This document shows, in pieces, positions 1 to 6,514 of a stretch of DNA of 21,979 nucleotides; position 1 is the stretch's first letter, and every line of letters starts with the position of its first letter. A program made the position numbers and the translations under genes. The stretch covers positions 1 through 21,979 of the forward strand of contig PWUG01000334.1 in NCBI GenBank assembly GCA_003562605.1, given 5' to 3'. Under the pieces are notes generated by a model. That model saw nothing but the letters and a program-made list of their open reading frames with translations, made no database searches and was not told the origin of the DNA. The stretch is from Syntrophomonadaceae bacterium (GTDB lineage: Bacteria; Bacillota_D; Dethiobacteria; DTU022).

Positions 1-104
1 CCGTTAGCACATAAGATCAGATCATCGTCTTCCAAAAACTCGCGATAAAACCCTAAGTCTTCCAGATCGCCGTTAGCGATAATCACAATACGTTTTGGAG
101 GCAT
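1..104 (-). CDS. thiN: Thiamine pyrophosphokinase, N-terminus (partial)
   Basis: Only the first 34 codons are inside the window; the gene runs off the left edge. The visible protein begins MPPKRIVIIANGD and continues with FYREFLEDDDLILCAN. This is the layout of the N-terminal Rossmann-like strand and first loop of bacterial thiamine diphosphokinases (IVIIANGD ... DLIICADGG), which make thiamine diphosphate from thiamine and ATP in the cytoplasm. The ATG at 102-104 follows an AAAGGAAG ribosome binding site with 8 bases of spacing. It lies 28 bases downstream of the aminotransferase stop and is probably co-transcribed with it. The family call rests on a short stretch, so it is likely rather than certain. 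Confidence 0.7.
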   Translation of the reverse strand, partial: MPPKRIVIIANGDLEDLGFYREFLEDDDLILCAN

Positions 105-132
105 AAGTAAGTCTTCCTTTATTATTTGCCTT

Positions 133-1323
133 TCAGGTATTAACCTTACTTAAAACTTTAAAAAATTTCTCCAGGCGCAGAAGCCCTTCTTTAAGGGTTT
201 CCATCGAGCAGGCATAAGAAATACGAATATAGCCTTCGGCTCCGGGGCCAAAATCAATTCCTGGAGTTACAGCTACTCCGGCTTCTTCGAGAATATGCAG
301 AGCAAACGAATAGGAGTCATTAGTGTATTCTTTGACGTTTGCCAACATGTAAAACGCTCCATCCGGAGGTTTGACCGGTGCAATACCGATTTTCTGCAAA
401 GTTTTGTACAGATGAAGACGGCGATCGTTATAACTTCCAAAACGTTCCTGAAGGACCTCCGGGCTTTCCTGAAGGGCGGCAATGCCGGCTGCCTGAATAA
501 AAGCACAGGCACAGATAAAAAGGTTTTGCTGCAATTTTTGAATGTTTCGAACCAGGTTTTGCGGGGCAATCAGGTAGCCCAGGCGCCAACCGGTCATAAT
601 ATTACGTTTGGAAAAACCATTTATGACCACGGCACGGTCTGTAAATTCGAGGATCGAATGATCCCTGCCTGCATAGTTTATCCCGTGATAAACTTCATCG
701 GAAATTATGTATGAGCCCAGCTCAGCAAGGCCCTGAAGTTCCTTTTCCCCTAAAACAGCACCGGTAGGATTAGCCGGGGAATTGATCAAAATCCCTTTTA
801 CATTTGGGCCCATTTGTTTTTTTACTTCTGATGCCTTCAGTATGAAGGCATCTTCTTCCCTAACGGGAACCAGAATCGGTTCTGCTCCGATATAGCGGAC
901 AAAATTCGGATAACATGCATAATATGGATCGGACATAATTATCTGTTCTCCACTGCTCAGTAAAGAGGAAAAAGCGAGAAGCATCGCCGGAGAAGAACCG
1001 GAGGTGACAATTACTTGTTCAGGGTAAATTTCTATCCCATAAATCTTTTTGTAATAACTGGCAATCTCTTCTCTCAATTCAGGTTTTCCGAGGCTGTGGG
1101 TATAACCGGTATCGTTTTTATGAATTGCATCTATGGCAGCCTCTTTAATCGAGGCAGGTGTTTCGCCTCCAGGCTCGCCGACTTCCATATGAACAATAGA
1201 AGCCCCACTGGCTTCAAGCAGTTGGGCTCTTTCTAATATTTCCATGGCCAGAAAGGGCTTAACCTGCCGAACCCTGTCCGGCAGGATCATCTCTACCGAT
1301 TGATTCATATTCATATAATCCAC
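133..1323 (-). CDS. PLP-dependent aminotransferase, class I/II (aspartate aminotransferase superfamily)
   Basis: 396 residues, full length for fold-type I aminotransferases. Visible motifs are the substrate/PLP loop NSPANPTG (residues 181-188, N185), ISDEVY (D209, Y212), the PLP Schiff-base lysine K239 in GFSKRNIMTGWRLGY, and the C-terminal carboxylate-binding arginine region YIRISYA. Such enzymes move an amino group from an amino acid to a 2-oxo acid. The substrate cannot be read from the sequence; aspartate, alanine and aromatic acids are all possible. The GTG start at 1321-1323 has AGGGG about 7 bases upstream. Internal ATG codons at 1314 and 1308 are alternatives, and the N-terminus MDYMNMNQ looks dispensable. 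The partial thiamine pyrophosphokinase gene follows 28 bases downstream. Confidence 0.9.
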   Translation of the reverse strand: MDYMNMNQSVEMILPDRVRQVKPFLAMEILERAQLLEASGASIVHMEVGEPGGETPASIKEAAIDAIHKNDTGYTHSLGKPELREEIASYYKKIYGIEIYPEQVIVTSGSSPAMLLAFSSLLSSGEQIIMSDPYYACYPNFVRYIGAEPILVPVREEDAFILKASEVKKQMGPNVKGILINSPANPTGAVLGEKELQGLAELGSYIISDEVYHGINYAGRDHSILEFTDRAVVINGFSKRNIMTGWRLGYLIAPQNLVRNIQKLQQNLFICACAFIQAAGIAALQESPEVLQERFGSYNDRRLHLYKTLQKIGIAPVKPPDGAFYMLANVKEYTNDSYSFALHILEEAGVAVTPGIDFGPGAEGYIRISYACSMETLKEGLLRLEKFFKVLSKVNT

Positions 1324-1334
1324 TTGACTGCCCC

Positions 1335-1362
1335 TTTATATCCTGACAATTTATATCGTCAA
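1335..1362 (-). promoter_or_regulatory. Possible promoter with overlapping dyad, upstream of the aminotransferase
   Basis: Read on the minus strand, TTGACG (1357-1362) and TATAAA (1335-1340) are separated by 16 bases, close to the housekeeping consensus. A near-perfect inverted repeat, TGACAAT-N4-ATCGTCA (1344-1361), covers the spacer and -35 element, as an operator would. The difficulty is geometry: transcription would start about 5 bases before the GTG at 1323, so the AGGGG site would lie outside the message and the mRNA would be nearly leaderless. It may instead serve an internal ATG, or be fortuitous. Confidence 0.4.
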
Positions 1363-1424
1363 TATTTTTGTTTATGACCGCTGTATCGGATCAATCGATT
1401 TGTCTCAAAGTTCTTGAAAGATGC

Positions 1425-1853
1425 CTAACTTTTAAGCCTCTCCTTTTCTTTTTCACTAATCAACTCAGCACAATATTCAATTATTTCTCTGCGCCGCACA
1501 ATTCCAATAAAAACACCCTGATCATCTACCACAGGCACAAAGTTCTGGCCGCTCGCCAATGATAAAAGATCAACAATTCGTGAATCGATACGCACAGGCT
1601 TATTGGTCGAATGCCGGGTTATATCATCCAAAATTATCTTTTCCATGTCATTGAGGTCAAGGCCGGGAGTGTTTTTTAACTTCCAGAGTAAATCACCCTC
1701 TGTTATAGTTCCGGCATAATAACCCTGTTCATCGACCAGGGGTACAGCTGCGAAGCTCTGGCGTTCCATTCGTTCCAGAGCCTGGCGCATTGTTGTTTTA
1801 GGCGTTAAACATATAACTTCACTCTTCGGAATCAAAAAAAAAGCAACCTTCAT
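1425..1853 (-). CDS. CBS-domain pair protein (possibly DarB/CbpB-like)
   Basis: 142 residues consisting almost only of two CBS repeats: the first about residues 1-60 (AVPLVDEQGYYAGTITEGDLL), the second about 74-130 (FVPVVDDQGVFIGIVRRREII), with a charged C-terminal tail. Stand-alone CBS pairs bind adenine nucleotides and act as sensors. The size, the absence of any other domain and the closing G-I-x-R-R-R motif recall the Bacillus c-di-AMP-binding protein DarB/CbpB (YkuL); that is an inference from layout, not proof. The ATG shares its first base with the stop of the upstream acetyltransferase gene (TAATG), so translation is probably coupled. It is the last gene before a 101-base gap. Confidence 0.75.
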   Translation of the reverse strand: MKVAFFLIPKSEVICLTPKTTMRQALERMERQSFAAVPLVDEQGYYAGTITEGDLLWKLKNTPGLDLNDMEKIILDDITRHSTNKPVRIDSRIVDLLSLASGQNFVPVVDDQGVFIGIVRRREIIEYCAELISEKEKERLKS

Positions 1854-2257
1854 TAAAAATCAAACCCTTCTTCATTGTCAATAATTCCACCGTTAACGAT
1901 TCTAAAACCGGCTTTACGATATAGTTCGGTTAATTCCGGCTCAAATAAAACATTCACTGTTTTAATCTGATCTGTATTTATCTTCTTAATCACAATCTGC
2001 AAAAGCTTAAGCCCGACACCTCTTCTACGGTAATCCGGGTGGACTAACAGGTTTCGGATAAAAGCATCATCAACTCCATCGCTAATTACATCAACAAAAC
2101 CTACCAAACGGTTTATATCAAAACAAGCGGCCGTCATGTATGTACGGCCAATAATTTTTTCAAGTTGCTCTTTCCTGGCATCCCAGCCGACTTCACTTCT
2201 CAGGGTAGCAACCGCTGCTGCATCAAGGCCGGGGTTTTCAATATACCGCAAATGCAC
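1853..2257 (-). CDS. GNAT-family N-acetyltransferase
   Basis: 134 residues, the size of a single GNAT domain. The acetyl-CoA pyrophosphate-binding motif is clear: NLLVHPDYRRRGVGLKLLQ (about residues 69-87), preceded by the strand VGFVDVISDGVDDAFI and followed by LFEPELTELYRKAGF (Y113, GF 117-118). The family transfers acetyl from acetyl-CoA to an amine on a small molecule or protein; the substrate is unknown. The GTG start at 2255-2257 has GAGGTGG just upstream. A sirtuin deacetylase is encoded 0.3 kb upstream in the same direction, so an acetylation/deacetylation pair is conceivable, but nothing in the sequence proves it. Confidence 0.85.
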   Translation of the reverse strand: MHLRYIENPGLDAAAVATLRSEVGWDARKEQLEKIIGRTYMTAACFDINRLVGFVDVISDGVDDAFIRNLLVHPDYRRRGVGLKLLQIVIKKINTDQIKTVNVLFEPELTELYRKAGFRIVNGGIIDNEEGFDF

Positions 2258-2325
2258 CTGCCCACCTCACAATCATTTTCCAATAGTTATTATAACACTA
2301 TTACAGAATTTTTTAAGGCTTTGGT

Positions 2326-2502
2326 TTATTTATTCTGACCGGAGTATAAAAAATAGAGGTAAAATATAAAAATCCCTACAATAATTGAAAGAATGATGCT
2401 GTATGAGTCAACCTGAATCCGGCCTGACGATAAAATCAGGTAAGCACCGGTTAAACCGACTATAACAAGGGCAACTATTTGCAGCTTTTTTTTCATGGTC
2501 AT
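2326..2502 (-). CDS. Small two-helix membrane protein, 58 residues, unknown function
   Basis: A short reading frame between the sirtuin and acetyltransferase genes. It encodes 58 residues starting MTMKKKLQIVALVIVG and ending FLYSGQNK. Two hydrophobic stretches (about residues 8-25 and 34-53) are separated by a short polar turn, SSGRIQVDS. The positive N-terminus suggests both ends are cytoplasmic. The ATG at 2500-2502 has GGAGGT 8 bases upstream, as good as any ribosome binding site in the window. A second ATG two codons later is possible. The stop lies 68 bases before the acetyltransferase start. I recognise no family. The strong start signal and the hydrophobic pattern argue for a real gene. 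Confidence 0.7.
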   Translation of the reverse strand: MTMKKKLQIVALVIVGLTGAYLILSSGRIQVDSYSIILSIIVGIFIFYLYFLYSGQNK

Positions 2503-2539
2503 TTGCAGTTACCTCCGGTATAAATCAGATAAAAATCGA

Positions 2540-3289
2540 TTAAGCTTTTTCCAGTTTGGACAGCAAGTCGCTCAGGGTTTTACTGATGCTCTCCCTGATA
2601 ACCACTTCTGCTCTTTGATCATAGTCAGTAGGCTGGTAGTTAATAATAGCCAAACTTGTGGTCAGGCGAGGCAGGTCTGCCACCGGGTAGACTACAAGGC
2701 TGCTGCCTACCACCATCATGAAATCACACTCAGCTTGAATAATATGTTGCAGCTCGAAAAAAAATGTTGGCATCGGATCACCAAAAAGCACCACATCAGG
2801 TCTGAGTATGCTGTAACAGTTATGACAAACCGGTGGAATCCTCTTTAACTCCACCTGCTGCACCAATTCTTCAAAAGGGTATTTCTTTTTGCATCCCAGG
2901 CAGTAACCCGTACGCAGGTGACCGTGCACTTCCCAAACATTTTTTGAACCGGCTTTAACATGCAGACCATCAATATTCTGCGTGATAAGGCCTTTGAGGT
3001 AACCAAGTTTTTCTAGTTTGGCCAGAACCTGGTGGCCAGGGTTTGGTTCGGCAGAAGAAATTTTGACAAAACGGCTAAAACCGGCTTCATAGAAGAGGCG
3101 GGGATTGTTATTAAGAACATCGACAGAAGAAACGGCAATTGGATCGACCTTTTCCCAGATCCCGGTTCCCGGTGAACGGAAATCGGGAATTCCGCTGTCG
3201 GTGCTGATGCCGGCCCCGGTTAGAGCATAGACATTGTTATGTTCTTTAATCAACTCAGCCAGGTGATCAACTTGTTCCGTATAGTTCAT
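2540..3289 (-). CDS. NAD-dependent protein deacylase, sirtuin (Sir2 family)
   Basis: 249 residues, typical for bacterial sirtuins. All core motifs are present: the NAD-binding GAGISTDSGIPDFRS (residues 25-39), TQNIDGLH (103-110), the catalytic histidine H122 in EVHG, zinc cysteines C130/C133 and C155/C158, VVLFGD (166-171) and GSSLVVYP near 196-203. The enzyme removes acetyl or related acyl groups from protein lysines, consuming NAD+ and giving nicotinamide and O-acyl-ADP-ribose; it should be cytoplasmic. The ATG has GGGAGG with 7-base spacing. It lies 41 bases after a HAD phosphatase gene and before the 58-residue membrane protein and the GNAT gene. An acetyl-lysine cycle with the GNAT is only suggested by proximity. 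Confidence 0.95.
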   Translation of the reverse strand: MNYTEQVDHLAELIKEHNNVYALTGAGISTDSGIPDFRSPGTGIWEKVDPIAVSSVDVLNNNPRLFYEAGFSRFVKISSAEPNPGHQVLAKLEKLGYLKGLITQNIDGLHVKAGSKNVWEVHGHLRTGYCLGCKKKYPFEELVQQVELKRIPPVCHNCYSILRPDVVLFGDPMPTFFFELQHIIQAECDFMMVVGSSLVVYPVADLPRLTTSLAIINYQPTDYDQRAEVVIRESISKTLSDLLSKLEKA

Positions 3290-3330
3290 CCGGGAACCTC
3301 CCTGTTTTTATGATTTTTCCGATAACCGCA

Positions 3331-4041
3331 TTAGGTTTTAATTCCGCTGCCCATTGGGCAGCAGAGAGAGCCTGCAGAACGGTCTTTTAATTCGGGCTTG
3401 TCAACTTTAATAATATCGTAAAAATCATTCCATTGCGAGTAGGTAAACCCTTTTTCAATGCAGATTTCAGCCAGTTTGCCCCGGGCACAGACATGATCAC
3501 TCCATGAAGCTCCAAAACGGTCGTTGCTGCCGTCACCGATGTAAATTACAGGCAGCCCTTTGTTTTTTAATCCAACCACATGAGCCGCTTTACAGTTTCC
3601 GCAAACCGGGCATACGGCATGAGCATGTGGATTGCTTACTTCCAGGCGGCCGTTTCGGTTAATGAATGTATTATTTCTGTATATTTTATCGATCTTTCCA
3701 CGCAGGCCGAAATGCTCCAGAATCGGCTCAATATAAAAACCAAATCCATCGCTGGCAACTATAACCGGGCAGTTATATTTATGAGCGTATTCTAAAAATT
3801 GTTCGAAACCCGGGCGTATTTCCGCCCACTCAAATACTTTAGCATACAGCTGACCCATATCTCCCGGTAGGAGCTTAACAATACCCTGCAACCACAACCG
3901 GATCGGTATTTTTTTGAGCCTGTATTCGCGATTAATTTCCAGGAAAGCCTGAGCACCGTAGTGGGCAGCCAAGTCGAAAGAAAGATCTCTTGTCGTTATT
4001 GTCCCGTCAAAATCTACAATATATGCTGTATTGAAAGTCAT
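3331..4041 (-). CDS. HAD-superfamily phosphatase, MtnX-like (HAD-IB)
   Basis: 236 residues. HAD motif I is DFDGTIT (D10 nucleophile, D12), motif II is ASDG near residues 96-99, and motif IV is GDGSND (169-174). The architecture matches MtnX-type phosphatases, which in the methionine salvage pathway dephosphorylate 2-hydroxy-3-keto-5-methylthiopentenyl-1-phosphate. As in that family there is a cysteine knuckle before the last motif (C144, C147, C150 in CPVCGNC). A further CC (227-228) sits in a C-terminal tail. No other methionine-salvage gene is in the window, so the substrate is open. The ATG follows GGAGG by 5 bases; the sirtuin gene follows 41 bases downstream. Confidence 0.8.
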   Translation of the reverse strand: MTFNTAYIVDFDGTITTRDLSFDLAAHYGAQAFLEINREYRLKKIPIRLWLQGIVKLLPGDMGQLYAKVFEWAEIRPGFEQFLEYAHKYNCPVIVASDGFGFYIEPILEHFGLRGKIDKIYRNNTFINRNGRLEVSNPHAHAVCPVCGNCKAAHVVGLKNKGLPVIYIGDGSNDRFGASWSDHVCARGKLAEICIEKGFTYSQWNDFYDIIKVDKPELKDRSAGSLCCPMGSGIKT

Positions 4042-4094
4042 AATTACCTCCGGGCAAAAAATTTGAGCGGCCGATCAACACCGCCCCACTTAGA

Positions 4095-4100
4095 ATTATA
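4095..4100 (-). promoter_or_regulatory. Possible -10 box in the gap before the MtnX-like gene
   Basis: A perfect TATAAT lies in the 117-base gap between the two HAD genes, read toward the MtnX-like gene. No good -35 box is at the right distance (CAATCT at 17 bases) and no TG extension is seen. The gap has no clear terminator either. The downstream genes may have a weak promoter of their own besides read-through from the asparagine-synthetase-like gene. Confidence 0.25.
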
Positions 4101-4158
4101 ATTTTATTACTGGTCGGAGATTGCCGGCGGGCATTTTAATCTGCGGGAATATCTCTTT

Positions 4159-4815
4159 TTAATCGAAAAGATAGGCAACATCCTTGGGGTTTCGAGCCAG
4201 CATTCCGGCCCCGCTCTTCAACAGTTCTTCTGCAGAGCGAAAACCCCACAAAGCCCCTACCGGGTAGAACCCTCCCCTGACAGCGGTTCGCATATCAGTA
4301 TCGGTATCGCCCAGATAAACTACTTCCTTCGGTTTAATCCTTATTTTCTCTGCAATAATTAATGCCCCGTAAGGATCCGGTTTACGGGGAATACCTGTTT
4401 GTATGCCGCATACTTCTTCAAATTTCCAGTCGGACAGTAATTTGTTTACAGTTAAAACCGCAAACTCGTGAGGTTTATTTGAAAATATCGCTTTTGGTAC
4501 CAGCTTCTTCTCAAGCGAATCAAGCAGTGCAGGAATCCCGGGGTAAGGCCTGGTATGGTCGCCCCACCGCCGGCTGTATTCTTCTTTTACTGCTTTTACC
4601 ATATATTCAGCGTCTTTCTCGTTCTTTATGCCTTCCGCAGGGACAGCCCGCCTTATAAGAATCTCTATTCCATCTCCGACAAAATAACGGTAAGCATCAA
4701 CCGGGTGTTCGCTAAAACCGTTTTGCCTGAGCACAGCATTTACAGAAAGGGCCAGGTCTTTCAGGGTATCCAAAAGCGTACCGTCGAGATCAAATATTAT
4801 CGCTCTATAGCTCAA
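4159..4815 (-). CDS. HAD-superfamily phosphatase, Gph/PpaX-like
   Basis: 218 residues with the full phosphoglycolate-phosphatase layout: motif I DLDGTLLDT (D9 nucleophile, D11), a helical cap (about residues 17-85), motif II FSNKP (111-115), motif III RKPDP (K145) and motif IV GDTDTDM (169-175). Relatives hydrolyse 2-phosphoglycolate, pyrophosphate or other small phosphate esters; sequence alone does not decide. The start is TTG at 4813-4815 with GGGAG 8 bases upstream; there is no ATG before motif I. The gene begins 21 bases after the asparagine-synthetase-like gene and should be co-transcribed with it. Confidence 0.88.
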   Translation of the reverse strand: MSYRAIIFDLDGTLLDTLKDLALSVNAVLRQNGFSEHPVDAYRYFVGDGIEILIRRAVPAEGIKNEKDAEYMVKAVKEEYSRRWGDHTRPYPGIPALLDSLEKKLVPKAIFSNKPHEFAVLTVNKLLSDWKFEEVCGIQTGIPRKPDPYGALIIAEKIRIKPKEVVYLGDTDTDMRTAVRGGFYPVGALWGFRSAEELLKSGAGMLARNPKDVAYLFD

Positions 4816-4836
4816 AACTTATTCTCCCTCCAGGAG

Positions 4837-6294
4837 TTAGCTGGTTTTAGTCCAGCGTCCGACAAGCGGCAGGATCGATTCCGGGTAGTAATTTCTGAAA
4901 ATGCGGTAATAATAAAGCTCTTCTTTGTTTCTTACCGGTACAGGTGCAAGCTCGGACTCCCTGGTGAATTCAGTATCGCTAATAGCCTCTTCAGCCACAG
5001 CAGCAAGCATATCAGATGAACCCGATCCCTGATCAAATTGCTGTTTTTCTCGCCATGCCACCCTGGAGCCTAATTCCTGCACAAAAGCACGCCTTAGTAT
5101 CCATTTATCGACCGGTTCATCTTCATCACTGTCATGCAGCTTCCAATCAAGAGGAAACTGCTGCACTAATTCAAGCAGGGCCGGTTTAAGGAAAGGCACC
5201 CGGCAGTCAAGCCCGTGCGCGGAATTCATCCGGTCCACTCTCTGCAACCCTGTTTTACTTAGGTTCTTCAGAAATCCTTCTATCTCTTCAGTAATCTCTT
5301 GTTCAGAACTAAGCGTCTTTAAATAGCTATACCCGGCAAAAATCTCATCGGAGCCTTCTCCGGTCAACATTACCTTACGGCCGTCTAAAGCCGCCTGGCG
5401 AGCGGCAATATAGTTAGGAATAGATGAACGCACATATGCACAATCAAAAGATTCGAGGTGGTAGATCACTTTAGGCAGGACTTTAAGCATTTCATCAAGA
5501 TCATATTTATAAACATGAGGCTTTGCACCGATGCGCTCGGCTACAATTTTTGCATATTCTATATCCTGGCTTCCTTTTACACCAACAGTATAAGTGGAAA
5601 TCGGGTCGGGTGATATCTCGGACGCAAGGGCGGCAACAACACTGCTGTCAAGTCCCCCACTAAGGTATACACCAAGATTATCTACTCCCTTGATCCGTTC
5701 TTCTACGGCAAGGAAAAGCAGGTGGCGCATTTTTTCTTCAGCCTCTTCAAGAGTAAGATGTTTGTTCTCAATAATCCGCGGCACTTTATAATATCTAACC
5801 CAGCCATTCTTATCATCTAAATAACTACCCGGTGGGGCTTCCTTAATTGGAACATCAAGATCTACCAGCGCTTTTATTTCCGGGGCAATGTATAGAGTAT
5901 TATCTTTTTTTGCATAATAAAGCGGTTTAACTCCAAATGGGTCCCTGGCAACCAGGTGATTGCCCTCTTTATCAAAATAAGCGATGGCAAATTCTCCTTC
6001 GATGCTCTCGAAACAGGAAAGGCCTTCTTGATCAAAAAGATCGCAAAACCTGGTTTCACCTTCACCACCCTGTAAAACCGTCCCTTCCTCTTCAGAAAAC
6101 ACCATGTATCCATCCAATGCTGCGGAAATATCACTTTCGTTATTTGGAGTAGAGCTGCTCAAGATTGCCATACCACAACCTTCTTCGTCTGTTTGCATTC
6201 CTTTGCAGGTTCCCCTGAACTTAACACTTTCTATAAGCGGTTCCATATCAGACGCTTCACTTTTTTTGCCGAATATTGCAACTAAGCCGGACAT
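4837..6294 (-). CDS. Asparagine-synthetase-like protein lacking the glutaminase cysteine
   Basis: 485 residues with the two-domain plan of AsnB: an N-terminal Ntn-type glutaminase domain (about 1-170, with ARDPFGVKPLYY at 117-128) and a C-terminal synthetase domain with the ATP pyrophosphatase loop SGGLDSS (212-218) and TGEGSDEIFAGY. AsnB-type enzymes begin Met-Cys-Gly, Cys2 being the glutaminase nucleophile. This one begins MSGLVAIFG, with Ser in that place. Other glutamine-pocket motifs are also lost: FRGTC where HRGPD is usual, DGYMVF where NGEIYN is usual. ATP-loop residues are kept, so it may use free ammonia or adenylate another acid. The ATG at 6292-6294 has GGAG 9 bases upstream; a TTG three codons earlier directly abuts the GGAG and is not usable. 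Confidence 0.85.
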   Translation of the reverse strand: MSGLVAIFGKKSEASDMEPLIESVKFRGTCKGMQTDEEGCGMAILSSSTPNNESDISAALDGYMVFSEEEGTVLQGGEGETRFCDLFDQEGLSCFESIEGEFAIAYFDKEGNHLVARDPFGVKPLYYAKKDNTLYIAPEIKALVDLDVPIKEAPPGSYLDDKNGWVRYYKVPRIIENKHLTLEEAEEKMRHLLFLAVEERIKGVDNLGVYLSGGLDSSVVAALASEISPDPISTYTVGVKGSQDIEYAKIVAERIGAKPHVYKYDLDEMLKVLPKVIYHLESFDCAYVRSSIPNYIAARQAALDGRKVMLTGEGSDEIFAGYSYLKTLSSEQEITEEIEGFLKNLSKTGLQRVDRMNSAHGLDCRVPFLKPALLELVQQFPLDWKLHDSDEDEPVDKWILRRAFVQELGSRVAWREKQQFDQGSGSSDMLAAVAEEAISDTEFTRESELAPVPVRNKEELYYYRIFRNYYPESILPLVGRWTKTS

Positions 6295-6322
6295 ATAAAT
6301 CAACTCCTGTAAATTATTTATC

Positions 6323-6338
6323 TTCTACCTGGGTAGAA
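6323..6338. repeat. Inverted repeat in the 5' leader of the asparagine-synthetase-like gene
   Basis: TTCTAC-CTGG-GTAGAA is a 6-base perfect stem with a 4-base loop. It lies just downstream of the promoter at 6351-6379, at about +6 to +21 of the predicted message. It is either an operator for a dimeric repressor or a small hairpin in the mRNA leader. No run of T follows it, so it is not a terminator. Confidence 0.5.
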
Positions 6339-6350
6339 AACTGTTCTATA

Positions 6351-6379
6351 AGTATAGCACATTTGGAGGGATTTGTAAA
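6351..6379 (-). promoter_or_regulatory. Promoter of the asparagine-synthetase-like operon
   Basis: Read on the minus strand: TTTACA (6374-6379), 17 bases, TATACT (6351-6356). Both boxes match the housekeeping consensus at 5 of 6 positions with ideal spacing. The predicted start of transcription is near 6344, giving a leader of about 50 bases before the ATG at 6294. The strong promoter here suggests that this gene starts a new transcription unit separate from the NADH-oxidoreductase genes upstream. Confidence 0.65.
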
Positions 6380-6514
6380 AAAATGGTGTAGCATATCAAC
6401 AATTTCATTTAATATTGCCAATTATTCTGTTTATATGAACAATATGTCCATGTTGTTTTTCATTCATACAATTACGCGCAGTTTTAATCAGTGATTTTTT
6501 ACATCAAAAGAGGG

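Noticed and set aside
4816..6303. TTG start of the AsnB-like gene at 6303
   Set aside because: It directly abuts the GGAG of the ribosome binding site; the ATG at 6294 has 9-base spacing.
6380..6514. Terminator after the HoxU-like gene
   Set aside because: The only pairing seen is ATATTG/CAATAT with a 22-base loop and no T-run; too weak to call.
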